Below are positions 53,692 to 63,082 of a DNA stretch of 64,000 nt, one piece after another (positions within the stretch are counted from its first letter, which is position 1; each line of letters opens with the position of its first letter). The stretch is from Chryseobacterium cucumeris. GTDB taxonomy: Bacteria; Bacteroidota; Bacteroidia; Flavobacteriales; Weeksellaceae. The translations under genes were made by a program, and so were the position numbers. Below the pieces are notes generated by a model. That model saw only the letters and a list, made by a program, of their open reading frames with translations. It was not told the origin of the DNA and ran no database searches. Location: positions 1,178,001 to 1,242,000 of the forward strand of contig NZ_CP068760.1 of NCBI RefSeq assembly GCF_016775705.1, written 5' to 3'.

Positions 53692-54138
53692 TTAAGAAAG
53701 GAGCTTTTTAGCCATCTCGGAAATGCTTTTTCCGTCTGATTTTCCGGCTAATGCTTTTGATGCAACTCCCATTACCTTCCCTAAATCTTTAACGGATTCA
53801 GCTCCGGTTTCAGAAATAATATTTTTAATTTCTGTTTCCAATTCTTCAGCAGAAAGCTGTTTTGGCAGAAACTGCTCGATAACTTTCATCTGAGCATCTT
53901 CGACTTCTGCAAGGTCATTTCTTCCCTGTGCCGTAAATTGGTCGTAAGAATCCTTACGTTGTTTTACCATTCTCTGAAGAATAGCAATTTCCTGTTCTGC
54001 TGTTACTTCGGCACCGATAGCCTCTGTTTTAAGCAGTAATATCTGAGATTTTACAGCACGCAGAGAATCCAAAGCCACTTTGTCTTTAGCTCTCATTGCT
54101 GTTTTTATAGCTTCGTTTATGGTATTTTCTAAACTCAT
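53692..54138 (-). CDS. GatB/YqeY domain protein
   Basis: 148 residues of the YqeY family: LENTINEAIKTAMRAKDK start, IAILQRMVKQRKDSYDQF, and IEQFLPKQLSAEELE, as in the tail domain of GatB. It is a soluble protein of unclear function, with possible tRNA-related interaction. It lies 91 bases after ftsZ in the same direction and seems to be the last gene of the division cluster. Confidence 0.93.
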   Translation of the reverse strand: MSLENTINEAIKTAMRAKDKVALDSLRAVKSQILLLKTEAIGAEVTAEQEIAILQRMVKQRKDSYDQFTAQGRNDLAEVEDAQMKVIEQFLPKQLSAEELETEIKNIISETGAESVKDLGKVMGVASKALAGKSDGKSISEMAKKLLS

Positions 54139-54229
54139 TTTTTATATGCTTTATGCTTTATGCAATAAGCAGTAAGCTTTTGGATTCGGCCAGAATAGCC
54201 TATAGCTTACTGCGTATAGCTTATAGCGT
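54139..54229. repeat. Short-unit degenerate repeat between ftsZ and yqeY-like gene
   Basis: The spacer is made of decayed copies of two units, ATGCTTT and TAGCTTATAG/TAGCTTACTG. It contains no gene. Confidence 0.5.
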
Positions 54230-56143
54230 TTAGTCTACATCTTTATTTAAAAATCTGTTTTCTCTGATCTGCATGGATCCATTGTTATCAGACAGGTAAG
54301 TATTGATATTCTGGTCTGAAGCATTGTTTCCGTCGATCGAAATATTTTTTCTTTTAAAAGCCGGAATAGATTCGAATTCACTTGTGCTGTCAAAATTCTG
54401 GTAGCGCGAGTTGAATTCTTTTAATTTATTTCTTCTTTCAATAACTCTGTCCTGATCAATCGTTTTATTCACGAAAGTGAATTCTGATTCTTCAGTTTTT
54501 GGAGTTTCAATTTCTGTTTTGTTTTCAAAAGCTGGTCTCGTTTCAACTTTTGGCTCTTCCTGTTTCTGATAGAAAGTTTCAATCTTTTGAGCTGGTTCAG
54601 CTACAGCGGCATTTGTAGGTGTATTAAACTCTGCTTTTGGCTGTCCGAAATCCGTATTAGGTTCATTTCTGATAGGCTCATTTACAAAGAAACTGAATTC
54701 AACAGGCTTTTCATTTGAAAACGAGTTGTTAAAAGGAGTTCCGGATTGTGGTTCTTCTTTTTTATTTTCAAAATCAAATGAGAAAGACTGGATCTCAAGA
54801 TCATTAGGATCTTCACTCTCCTCATCAATAGAGAATAAGCTGTATTCTTCTTCTCCTTCCTCCTCATTTCTCCAGTTCTGTTCCGGAGTATTTACCGTAC
54901 CTTCCTCTTTATCAAAGAATTTTATTTCAGTTCTTGGCTGTTCTTCTTCAATAATCATTTTTTTTTCAGTAGACGTCACATTGAACGGAGTGTCGTGTTC
55001 TTCGTCATCAAGTCTGAAAAGGTTTTTCCCACCAAAATCATGCGTTGCTTCAGGAGCTGATTCTCTTTCTTCTCTTGTTTTGAAAGGAGAATTTTTAGGT
55101 GCTTCAAAACTATCATTAAGACTGATTCTGATTTTCTCTGTAGGCCCTGCAAATTTTTTATTGTCATTAGAGAATCCAGTGGCGATCACAAGAACGCTTA
55201 CCGCATCTCCTAATTCTTCATCTGCACCTACCCCGAAAATGATATCCGCTGTGTTTCCAGCTTCTTTCTGAATGTGGTCCATGATAATACCGATCTCATC
55301 CATGGTCACTTCCTCAGCACCACTTCTGATCAATAATAATACGTTTTTAGCACCTGTAATCTTGTTATCATTCAATAATGGAGAATCAAGGGCTTTTCTT
55401 ACCGCTTCTTCAGCTTTATTTTCACCTGAAGCTGTTCCTGTAGACATCAATGCAGTACCTGAATTCTGAAGTACAGATTTAGCATCTCTAAAGTCAATGT
55501 TTACATCAAAGTAACCGGTAATAACCTCTGCCATACCTTTCGCAGCATTGGTTAACACTTCATCGGCTTTTGAGAATCCCTGCTTGAATCCAAGGTTTCC
55601 GAATTGCTGTCTTAGTTTATCATTGTTGATGACAATAAGTGAGTCAACATTGTTTCTTAATTTATCAAGACCGTTTTCTGCCTGTTCCAGTCTTCTTTTC
55701 CCTTCAAAGCTGAAAGGAACCGTAACAATACCTACGGTAAGAATTCCCATGTCTTTCGCTACTTTAGCAATGACAGGAGCGGCTCCGGTACCTGTACCAC
55801 CACCCATTCCGGCAGTGATGAACACCATTTTGGTGTTTTGACCCATAGCAGCTTTGATATCTTCAATACTTTCGATGGCTGATTTTTCTCCTACTTCAGG
55901 ATCGGCACCAGCTCCAAGACCTTCTGTGATAGAAGTTCCCAACTGAACTTTATTGGCTACCGGGTTATTATCTAAAGTCTGAGCATCCGTATTACAAATC
56001 ACGAAATCTACTCCGTGGATTCCTTTCTCGTACATGTGCTTCAGAGCGTTATTTCCACCGCCCCCTACACCGATTACTTTTATAATGGATGAATTTCCTT
56101 TTGGTAAATCAAATGAAAATCCTTGTGTACCTATATTTTCCAT
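54230..56143 (-). CDS. ftsZ: Cell division protein FtsZ, long-tailed form
   Basis: 637 residues. The first about 330 residues are a normal FtsZ GTPase (GVGGGGNNA, GGGTGTG at 114-120, NNDKLR, DFRDAKSVL). The remaining 300 are an acidic, low-complexity linker containing many Glu/Asp and Pro/Thr residues. The conserved C-terminal peptide is seen as SIPAFKRKNI, followed by about 40 further residues ending FLNKDVD. FtsZ polymerises into the division ring; the peptide binds FtsA. The long linker and extra tail are usual in flavobacteria. Confidence 0.98.
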   Translation of the reverse strand: MENIGTQGFSFDLPKGNSSIIKVIGVGGGGNNALKHMYEKGIHGVDFVICNTDAQTLDNNPVANKVQLGTSITEGLGAGADPEVGEKSAIESIEDIKAAMGQNTKMVFITAGMGGGTGTGAAPVIAKVAKDMGILTVGIVTVPFSFEGKRRLEQAENGLDKLRNNVDSLIVINNDKLRQQFGNLGFKQGFSKADEVLTNAAKGMAEVITGYFDVNIDFRDAKSVLQNSGTALMSTGTASGENKAEEAVRKALDSPLLNDNKITGAKNVLLLIRSGAEEVTMDEIGIIMDHIQKEAGNTADIIFGVGADEELGDAVSVLVIATGFSNDNKKFAGPTEKIRISLNDSFEAPKNSPFKTREERESAPEATHDFGGKNLFRLDDEEHDTPFNVTSTEKKMIIEEEQPRTEIKFFDKEEGTVNTPEQNWRNEEEGEEEYSLFSIDEESEDPNDLEIQSFSFDFENKKEEPQSGTPFNNSFSNEKPVEFSFFVNEPIRNEPNTDFGQPKAEFNTPTNAAVAEPAQKIETFYQKQEEPKVETRPAFENKTEIETPKTEESEFTFVNKTIDQDRVIERRNKLKEFNSRYQNFDSTSEFESIPAFKRKNISIDGNNASDQNINTYLSDNNGSMQIRENRFLNKDVD

Positions 56144-56268
56144 AACTATACTTTTAATAATTGATAAGTGATAGATGATAATTGATGAATGATATTCGTC
56201 TTTAATTTAATAAATATTAATCTATTTCAGGTATCATTGATCATTAATCTTTTATCATTTATATTTAT

Positions 56269-57654
56269 TTACTCTACTTCTTCAAAGAATTTTTTTACTT
56301 TTTCCATAAGCGACTGCCCGAAGGTCAATTTCGCTTTTCTGTTCTCTTGCTTTTCATTTTCGAAAGACTGCTGCTCCTGAACCGGGGCTGCCTGCTGAAC
56401 AGGTTGAGCTGTTTCTGCCTGTGCTGCAGTAACTTCCGGTTTGGGTTGCTCTGTAACAACTTCTACAACTTCGTCAATATTCTGTTTTTTGTCTCTGATC
56501 TTTAAACTTTCCATCAGTAATCCGATAGAGGTAGCAAATTCAGGGCCTTTCAGATACTGATTTTTATCATTGGCGATATATTCATTCGCAAAACCGATTC
56601 TGCTGTCGAAACCTGTCGTATAATTGGCCAGCTGACGAAGGTGTTTCAGGTTTGAACCACCACCCGTAAGAACAATTCCGGCAATCAGTTTTTTCTTTTG
56701 TTCAAAAGCACCGTAAGCTTTCAGCTCTGTATTCACCATTTCCAAAACTTCTTCTACTCTTGCATTGATGATCTGCGCTAAAGTTTTTAAAGAAATCTCT
56801 TTGTCCGGTCTTCCGTGAAGTCCGGGAATGGTTACAAAAGTACTGTCTTTTTCTAATTCGGGAACAGCCGAACCAAACTTTACTTTCAGTTGTTCTGCAT
56901 GTTTTTCTATGATGGAACAGCCTTCTTTGATATCTTCGGTAATAATTCCGCCTCCGTATGGAATCACACAGGTATGACGGATGATATTATCTTTAAAGAT
57001 CGCAATATCTGTTGTACCACCACCAATATCAACAATGGCTACACCGGCTTCTTTTTCTTCTTTTGTTAGGACAGCTTCTGAAGATGCCAATGGCTCTAAA
57101 GTAAGGGCTTCCATTTCTAATCCGGCTTCACGAACACATCTTGCAATATTTCTGATGCTGCCCATTTGCCCAACTACAACGTGGAAGTTGGCTTCTAAAC
57201 GTTTTCCGTGCATTCCGACAGGTTCCTGAATTTCCCCCTCGGAATCCACTTTATATTCTTGAGGAAGTACGTGGATAATTTCTTCTCCGGGAAGCATAAC
57301 CAGCTTTTTTACCTGATCTTTTAATGCTTCGATGTCGTCGTCTGTAATAAATTTGTCAGGATGTTCACGCATAATATAATCGGAGTGCTGCAGAGAACGG
57401 ATGTGTTTTCCTGCAATACCTACCGTAACTTTGCGGATAGGAACTCCGGCGCTGGATTGTGCTTCGGAGACTGCAGCCTTGATTGAATTAATGGTTTGTG
57501 AAATATTATTCACAATACCTTTATGAACACCAAGACTCTTAGCTTTTCCTACACCGAGAACTTCTATCTTCCCGTGTGCATTCCTTCTTCCGACAATCGC
57601 GACTATCTTCGTTGTCCCGATGTCCAGACCTACTGAATACTCTTGATTTTCCAT
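56269..57654 (-). CDS. ftsA: Cell division protein FtsA
   Basis: 461 residues of the actin-like family: SVGLDIGTTKIVAIVGR (phosphate 1), VDIGGGTTDIAIF, and VLTGGGSNLKHL. The C-terminal amphipathic helix (LMEKVKKFFEEVE) should attach it to the membrane. A Pro/Gln/Glu-rich linker (about 400-435) precedes the helix. It tethers FtsZ; it is encoded just upstream of ftsZ, with a 125-base gap. Confidence 0.97.
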   Translation of the reverse strand: MENQEYSVGLDIGTTKIVAIVGRRNAHGKIEVLGVGKAKSLGVHKGIVNNISQTINSIKAAVSEAQSSAGVPIRKVTVGIAGKHIRSLQHSDYIMREHPDKFITDDDIEALKDQVKKLVMLPGEEIIHVLPQEYKVDSEGEIQEPVGMHGKRLEANFHVVVGQMGSIRNIARCVREAGLEMEALTLEPLASSEAVLTKEEKEAGVAIVDIGGGTTDIAIFKDNIIRHTCVIPYGGGIITEDIKEGCSIIEKHAEQLKVKFGSAVPELEKDSTFVTIPGLHGRPDKEISLKTLAQIINARVEEVLEMVNTELKAYGAFEQKKKLIAGIVLTGGGSNLKHLRQLANYTTGFDSRIGFANEYIANDKNQYLKGPEFATSIGLLMESLKIRDKKQNIDEVVEVVTEQPKPEVTAAQAETAQPVQQAAPVQEQQSFENEKQENRKAKLTFGQSLMEKVKKFFEEVE

Positions 57655-57733
57655 TTTATATCGATTTGATTTTTTTCTACTTTTTTATCTATAAGGATAG
57701 TTTCCTATTTGTGTATTAAATGCCCTGAGGGAC

Positions 57734-58702
57734 TTATTCTATTTTTACTTTTGCCTTAGGCTTGGACTGGGCCTTGACGGGTGGCTTTTTCTCCGCCTTT
57801 TTCGTTTCTTTTGTATGGGTTTTCGGCTTTGTACCCTCTTTCGGTTTTACTGTTGAGGAACCGGTTTTTTTTACCTCTGCAATTTTGGGGTTACCCTCCG
57901 TCTTTTTAGCGGCTGTTGGGGAAGGAACTTTTGCCAGTTCCATCTTTCCTGCCTTTAAAATACTGTCATTTTCTTTAAAATAAGGGTTTAAAGTAGTGAC
58001 AATCTGATTCTGATATTTTACAGAAACCATGCTGTATTTCTGAGGGTCCTGATACACAAGGTATTTTTCCACAAACGTTTTAAATCCTCTTACTTTAAAA
58101 TCAATATTATCAAGGTCTCCGATCTCAACTCTGTAGTTTCCTTCGCTGGTCAAAAGACTGTAACTGTCTTTACTTTTAGAGATTCCGATAAAATATTTTT
58201 TACTGAAATCATCTTTGTCAATCTTTTCTACCAGTTCTGCCAGTTTTTCATATTCATCCGGATGTACGTTTCCGGTTACCAGCATACATGGGTGCGAATA
58301 GGTTCTTGAAATTGGGAATTCAATTCCTTTTTCGTCCACATAAAAGTCTTTTCCGTCTTTGTTTAATCTGAAGACCGGAACCCTCTGTTTGATATCCAGG
58401 TTCAGTTTTCCGTTCAGGTTCAGATAAACATTGGCACTGTCTACTGCCGGTAAGGAATTGATCTTTTTTTCTAAAGCAGGAATATTAAGATCGCCTACTT
58501 TCCCTGATGGATTTTCTTTTTTTACAATTTCCCTGATGTCTTTTTCATCAACAAAATACACCGGTGTTTTCTCACTCATTTTTACAGAAATCTTATTGTC
58601 CGTAATCTGCTCACGGCTGAATCTCCTCAACGAGAAGCTCAGTAACAATCCCAGGATAATTACGGTGACAACAATTTTTAATATTCTGTATTTATTTTTC
58701 AT
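57734..58702 (-). CDS. ftsQ: Cell division protein FtsQ/DivIB
   Basis: 322 residues. One N-terminal membrane helix (ILKIVVTVIILGLLLSF), a POTRA-like region (VYFVDEKDIREIV, DSANVYLNLNGKLNLDIKQR), and a Lys/Pro/Thr-rich C-terminal tail (about 265-322). The position between murC and ftsA confirms the assignment. The tail is cytoplasm-opposite, periplasmic and low complexity. Confidence 0.92.
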   Translation of the reverse strand: MKNKYRILKIVVTVIILGLLLSFSLRRFSREQITDNKISVKMSEKTPVYFVDEKDIREIVKKENPSGKVGDLNIPALEKKINSLPAVDSANVYLNLNGKLNLDIKQRVPVFRLNKDGKDFYVDEKGIEFPISRTYSHPCMLVTGNVHPDEYEKLAELVEKIDKDDFSKKYFIGISKSKDSYSLLTSEGNYRVEIGDLDNIDFKVRGFKTFVEKYLVYQDPQKYSMVSVKYQNQIVTTLNPYFKENDSILKAGKMELAKVPSPTAAKKTEGNPKIAEVKKTGSSTVKPKEGTKPKTHTKETKKAEKKPPVKAQSKPKAKVKIE

Positions 58703-58767
58703 ACATTTTTTGTATTCATGTATTTATGTAAAATGTATTCATGAATACGTAAATACATTATTACTTT

Positions 58768-60126
58768 TTACAATTTATTTATCCATTCACAAATAGGATC
58801 ATACAGGGTGTCTATATTTCCTGCACCTACAGTAAGAAGGATGTCAAAATCTTTTTCTTTTATTTTTTCAAAAGCATCGGATAAAGGCGATACCTCTTTT
58901 TTATCTAATGTTACTTTCTCCAGCAGCCAGTTTGAAGTGATTCCTTCAAAATTTTCCTGAAGTTCTCTTGCAGGATAAATATCAAGAAGAATGAGTTCAT
59001 CTGCCTTACTTAAGCTTTCCGCAAATCCGTCTGCGAAATCTCTTGTTCTGCTGAAAAGGTGAGGCTGGAAGGCTACCAGAAGTTTTTTATCCGGATAAAA
59101 TGTTCTGATTGAGCTCATTACAGCATTGATTTCTGTAGGGTGGTGAGCATAATCATCAATGTAAATTTTACCGTTTTGATAAATATGTTTGGTATATCTT
59201 CTTTTAATTCCCTTAAAATTGGCAATTGCTTTTTTCAGCGTATCAAAATCTGCGCCTAAATTATGCAGGATAGCCAGTGCTGCAGTGGCATTTTCCACAT
59301 TATGAATTCCCGGTATTTCCCAGACAAAATCTTTCACTGTTTCAGTGGGGGTATGGAAGTCAAAATAAATCTTATCATGTTCCATACGCAGATTGTCTGA
59401 ATAATAATCTGCCGGCTCATTCACTGCATAGGTTTGGTGCCCTCTGCCAATTTCCAGACCTTTTCTTACAAAAAGCTGTTTGTCCTGAGGTACTAAAGCT
59501 GCAAAGTGTCTGAAACCTTCTTCGATATGGCTCTTATCTCCATAAATATCAAGATGGTCTGCATCTGTAGAAGTTACTACTGCCCAGTCCGGAGAAAGGT
59601 TCAGGAAGCTTCTGTCATACTCATCTGCCTCTACTACAGAATAGGTAGAACCGTTGTACAGGAAGTTGGATTTAAAGTTTTCAGAAATTCCTCCCAAAAA
59701 GCATGAGAAAGGAAGATCGGCCTCTTTACACAAATGGGCTACAAGGGTAGACGTGGTGGTTTTCCCATGAGTTCCTGCAATGGCAATACAGTCTGTATTT
59801 TCAGTAATTAAGCCTAAAACTTTAGCACGTTTTAAAACTTCAAACTGATTTTGATTGAAATAATCCAATATTCCAAGCGTTTTGATAGCCGGAGTATAAA
59901 TTACCAACGTATCTTCTTTCTGAAGGGATGTGATCCTTTCATCAATAAGATCTTCAAAAACAATATCAATGCCTTCATTCATCAGATTCTGAGTAAGCTT
60001 TGTATTGGTTTTGTCGTAACCCAATACTTTTTTTCCGGATGCATTGAAATAGCGTGCCAATGCACTCATTCCTATACCTCCGATTCCAACGAAGTAAAAA
60101 GTCTGATATGTTTGTAAAATGTTCAT
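58768..60126 (-). CDS. murC: UDP-N-acetylmuramate-L-alanine ligase MurC
   Basis: 452 residues. GIGGIGMSALA begins the N-domain, AGTHGKTTT (118-126) is the ATP P-loop, and YDDYAHHPTEI is in the C-domain. It adds L-Ala to UDP-MurNAc. It lies between ftsQ and the inserted GIY-YIG gene. Confidence 0.98.
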   Translation of the reverse strand: MNILQTYQTFYFVGIGGIGMSALARYFNASGKKVLGYDKTNTKLTQNLMNEGIDIVFEDLIDERITSLQKEDTLVIYTPAIKTLGILDYFNQNQFEVLKRAKVLGLITENTDCIAIAGTHGKTTTSTLVAHLCKEADLPFSCFLGGISENFKSNFLYNGSTYSVVEADEYDRSFLNLSPDWAVVTSTDADHLDIYGDKSHIEEGFRHFAALVPQDKQLFVRKGLEIGRGHQTYAVNEPADYYSDNLRMEHDKIYFDFHTPTETVKDFVWEIPGIHNVENATAALAILHNLGADFDTLKKAIANFKGIKRRYTKHIYQNGKIYIDDYAHHPTEINAVMSSIRTFYPDKKLLVAFQPHLFSRTRDFADGFAESLSKADELILLDIYPARELQENFEGITSNWLLEKVTLDKKEVSPLSDAFEKIKEKDFDILLTVGAGNIDTLYDPICEWINKL

Positions 60127-60245
60127 TTATATTTTAATCTTTAACCACTCTTGAATAAGCTCAGAGTTGTATTACTATATTTTGTATTAGGCTTTAATCA
60201 ACTAACATCCACGCCCCTTTAATAAATTATATTTTAGCTGTGTGA

Positions 60246-60325
60246 CCCTTCGACAAGCTCAGGGTGACAGCTCTAATACTAACTGTTTTATTTTACTCGT
60301 GTCAGGCTGAGCTTGTCAAAGCCTT
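60246..60325. repeat. Palindromic repeat, left copy
   Basis: An 80-bp element with inverted ends (CCCTTCGACAAGCTCAGG and CTGAGCTTGTCAAAGCC). The copy at 60641 is the same with only about five differences. It abuts the stop of the GIY-YIG gene. The rest of the 199-base spacer (60127-60245) has no gene. Confidence 0.85.
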
Positions 60326-60619
60326 CTAATCTTTCATCCTATTTTTTGATAGCAGTGGTAATAAATCCCAGTTATCATTTATTATTGCTTCTTTCTTTTT
60401 CCTACTCCAGCCTTTAACTTGTTTTTCAAATCTTATAGCTTGATTAACATCATTAAACTCATGGTAGAAAACAAGTTCCACAGGTTTTCTTGTATACGTG
60501 TAACTTTCAGAATTTAATCCGTCATTATGGTCGTTAATTCTTCTTTCCAAATCATTGGTAAAGCCTGTATAGTAAGAATTATCGGAACATTTTACAATGT
60601 ATACATAATATATTTTCAT
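60326..60619 (-). CDS. GIY-YIG nuclease family protein
   Basis: 97 residues of the stand-alone UPF0213/YhbQ-like GIY-YIG type. The YVYIVKC..YYTGFTNDLERRINDH region holds the catalytic Tyr and Arg, and the metal-binding Glu is in RFEKQVKGWSRKKKEAII. It has the usual length. It breaks the conserved murG-murC order and is bracketed by near-identical repeats, so I infer insertion with or by the repeats. Confidence 0.92.
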   Translation of the reverse strand: MKIYYVYIVKCSDNSYYTGFTNDLERRINDHNDGLNSESYTYTRKPVELVFYHEFNDVNQAIRFEKQVKGWSRKKKEAIINDNWDLLPLLSKNRMKD

Positions 60620-60640
60620 TCATTAGTGTTTGCTTACTGG

Positions 60641-60721
60641 CCCTTCGACAAGCTCAGGGTGACACCTCTAATACTAACTGTTTTATTTACTCATGTCAGG
60701 CTGAGCTTGTCGAAGCCTTTC
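60641..60721. repeat. Palindromic repeat, right copy
   Basis: Almost identical to 60246-60325 in the same orientation, including the internal CTCTAATACTAACTG segment. It lies 21 bases upstream of the GIY-YIG start and 4 bases before the murG stop. Confidence 0.85.
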
Positions 60722-60725
60722 CTAA

Positions 60726-61820
60726 CTATTTTATTACGTTAAAAATCTCGTCTACAATCTCTTTTGCAGCATTTGGCTTGGCAAAATATTTCAGATTGTC
60801 GGACATTTCTTTTCTTATCCTTTCATTTTCGCAGATTTCTGATAATGTATTCCAGAATTTTTCCTGCATTTCAGAGTCTTTTACCATTCTGGCAGCATTT
60901 TTTTCAACCAGGTTTATGGCATTTTTGGTTTGATGGTCTTCCGCTGCAAAAGGGAAAGGTACCAAAAGCACCGGCTTTTGTGCTACAGCCAACTCTGAAA
61001 TGGCAATAGCTCCGGCTCTGGAAACAATGATATCAGCTGCAGAATACGCCAGTTCCATGTCTTTGATAAATTCTTTCAAATGAATGGAAACTGGAAGCTG
61101 GAGGCTGGAAGATAATTCTTTGTAATCCAACTTTCCTGTTTGCCAAATTAATTGATATCCTTTTTCTTTCAGATTCTCAATATTTTCTTTCCAGGCATTA
61201 TTCAATGTTCTGGATCCCAAAGAACCTCCTACAGAAAGAATCGTAAGTTTATCTTTATCCAATCCCATTTTCTCTTTTGCCTGAGCGGTTTCCTGCATTC
61301 CTGAAACAATATTCTCACGAATCGGATTTCCCAGAAACTTTATTTTCTCTGTAGGAAAGCCTTCTACTTTTGGGTAGGCTGTGAAAACGGCTTTGGCTTT
61401 CTTGCTTAAAATTTTATTGGTTACCCCAGCGTGAGCGTTCTGTTCCTGTATGAAAATCGGAATTCCCATTTTGCTAGCTTCATAAAGAGCAGGTCCACTG
61501 GCAAATCCTCCTGTTCCTACAGCAAAATCAGGAGCGAAGTTTTTGATAATCTTTTTAGACTTTGATAAACTTTTCAGAATCTTAAAAGGAAGTCCCAGGT
61601 TGGATAACAGATTACCTCTGTCGATTCCTGCGATATCAATTCCTTCAATTTTATAGCCTGCCTGAGGAACTTTTTCCATTTCCATTTTTCCATTGGCACC
61701 AATGAACAAAAATTCTGCATCAGGAAATCTTTTTCTGATCTCATCAGCAATGGCAATGGCAGGGAAGATATGTCCTCCTGTTCCTCCGCCGGATAATAAT
61801 ATTCTTAATTTTTTGTCCAT
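60726..61820 (-). CDS. murG: MurG, UDP-GlcNAc transferase of lipid II synthesis
   Basis: 364 residues. SGGGTGGHIFPAIAIADE (10-27), GTGGFASGP and SRAGAIAISELAVAQKP are the MurG loops. It makes lipid II from lipid I at the cytoplasmic membrane face. It starts 1 base after the ftsW stop. Bases 61085-61113 inside it carry a GGAAGCTGG-like repeat, see findings. Confidence 0.98.
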   Translation of the reverse strand: MDKKLRILLSGGGTGGHIFPAIAIADEIRKRFPDAEFLFIGANGKMEMEKVPQAGYKIEGIDIAGIDRGNLLSNLGLPFKILKSLSKSKKIIKNFAPDFAVGTGGFASGPALYEASKMGIPIFIQEQNAHAGVTNKILSKKAKAVFTAYPKVEGFPTEKIKFLGNPIRENIVSGMQETAQAKEKMGLDKDKLTILSVGGSLGSRTLNNAWKENIENLKEKGYQLIWQTGKLDYKELSSSLQLPVSIHLKEFIKDMELAYSAADIIVSRAGAIAISELAVAQKPVLLVPFPFAAEDHQTKNAINLVEKNAARMVKDSEMQEKFWNTLSEICENERIRKEMSDNLKYFAKPNAAKEIVDEIFNVIK

Positions 61821-61821
61821 T

Positions 61822-63060
61822 TTAAGCGATATCGTTTATTTCTGCTATACTTTGTTTTTTGCCCATTCCTTCTTCATCATAAATCTGAATTCTTGAGCTT
61901 ATATTTAAAATAATACCTAACTGTAAATAGGTCACCAGCATGGATGTTCCTCCATAACTAATTAAAGGCAGCGGCTGTCCTGTTACCGGGATGAGGTTTA
62001 CAGCAACGGCAATATTTACCGAAAGCTGAATGAAGATCATTACCCCGAGACTGAGCACGAGCAACGATCCGAAAAATGCCGGCATTTTACTGGCGATCAT
62101 CACAATCCTGATCATCATAATCAGGTACAAACTGATCAGAAAAGCGGCTCCAATCACCCCATATTCTTCTACAATCACTGCGAAAATAAAGTCGGAGGCA
62201 GATTGCGGAAGCATTTGTTTCAATGCACTTTTCCCTGGCCCCATTCCAGTAATTCCGCCGTGTACAATAGCTGCTTTGGCCTGCATTACCTGATAATTTT
62301 TTGCTTTTACACTTTCATCATCTACATCTGCTGTTTTGGCTTTGCTTGATGTAAAGGTTTCAATACGGCTCATCCATGTGTGAACACGGTTTCCACCGAT
62401 CATATTGGTATTTAAGGCAATCAATAAAAAGAACACAATGGCTACAAATGATGCGGAGATAAATCCTGCAATGTATTTCCAGTGAAGCTGTCCTATTATG
62501 AGAACCACTACGGAAACCATTAAAATCATTAATGCCGTTGAACCGTTATCTTTGGCTACCAATACAAAAACAAGCAGGATAGGCCCGAAAATATACATGA
62601 TATTCTCTATCGGAAGCCTTTCCCTGGTGATCTTTTTGGTCAGATACCTGCACAGATAGATGATCAGCATTAAAAAGGCAAATGATGAAGGCTGGAAAGA
62701 GATTGGTGTTCCCGGAATTTTCAGCCATCTGGAAGCACTTGCTCCATCAATGGTTTGTCCGGTAAACATGGTGACAATCAACAGAATAATCATCAGGCCG
62801 AGCAGGATACTGCTGAGCTTTCCGATGTATTCATATTTTATAGTTCCTACCAGTCTCATAATGGCTAGTCCCAGAACTACAAAGAACATATGTTTGATAA
62901 CGTGGCCTGTTGTGGTCCCGTTATTGACAATGTATTCGAGATTTGAACTTGCAGAGTATACCGGGAAAATAGAGAAAATGGAGATCACAAGGATGACCAT
63001 CCAAAGTACTTTATCGCCCTTTAGAAATTCAAATCTGTTTTCTGTGTTCTGTTCGTCCAT
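61822..63060 (-). CDS. ftsW: Lipid II polymerase/division protein FtsW
   Basis: 412 residues with about ten membrane helices of the SEDS family. GQTIDGASASRWLKIP, FQPSSFAFLMLIIY and VTGQPLPLISYGGTSML are the family motifs. It polymerises glycan at the septum. It lies 22 bases after murD and 1 base before murG. Confidence 0.97.
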   Translation of the reverse strand: MDEQNTENRFEFLKGDKVLWMVILVISIFSIFPVYSASSNLEYIVNNGTTTGHVIKHMFFVVLGLAIMRLVGTIKYEYIGKLSSILLGLMIILLIVTMFTGQTIDGASASRWLKIPGTPISFQPSSFAFLMLIIYLCRYLTKKITRERLPIENIMYIFGPILLVFVLVAKDNGSTALMILMVSVVVLIIGQLHWKYIAGFISASFVAIVFFLLIALNTNMIGGNRVHTWMSRIETFTSSKAKTADVDDESVKAKNYQVMQAKAAIVHGGITGMGPGKSALKQMLPQSASDFIFAVIVEEYGVIGAAFLISLYLIMMIRIVMIASKMPAFFGSLLVLSLGVMIFIQLSVNIAVAVNLIPVTGQPLPLISYGGTSMLVTYLQLGIILNISSRIQIYDEEGMGKKQSIAEINDIA

Positions 63061-63082
63061 ATTTAATGCTATTGGCTAATGG
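63061..63082. repeat. Tandem GGCTAAT repeat between murD and ftsW
   Basis: Two copies of GGCTAAT followed by GGCCATTGGC in a 22-base spacer. Similar micro-repeats occur in other spacers of this cluster. Confidence 0.45.

Noticed and set aside
54726..55271. A 181-codon frame antisense to ftsZ
   Set aside because: It lies wholly within the conserved FtsZ gene, is serine-rich from the reverse of acidic codons, and has no start signal.
58735..58748. 14-bp perfect palindrome GTATTCATGAATAC between murC and ftsQ
   Set aside because: It lies in a decayed ATG-rich repeat tract, so I treat it as part of the short-repeat spacers and not as an operator.
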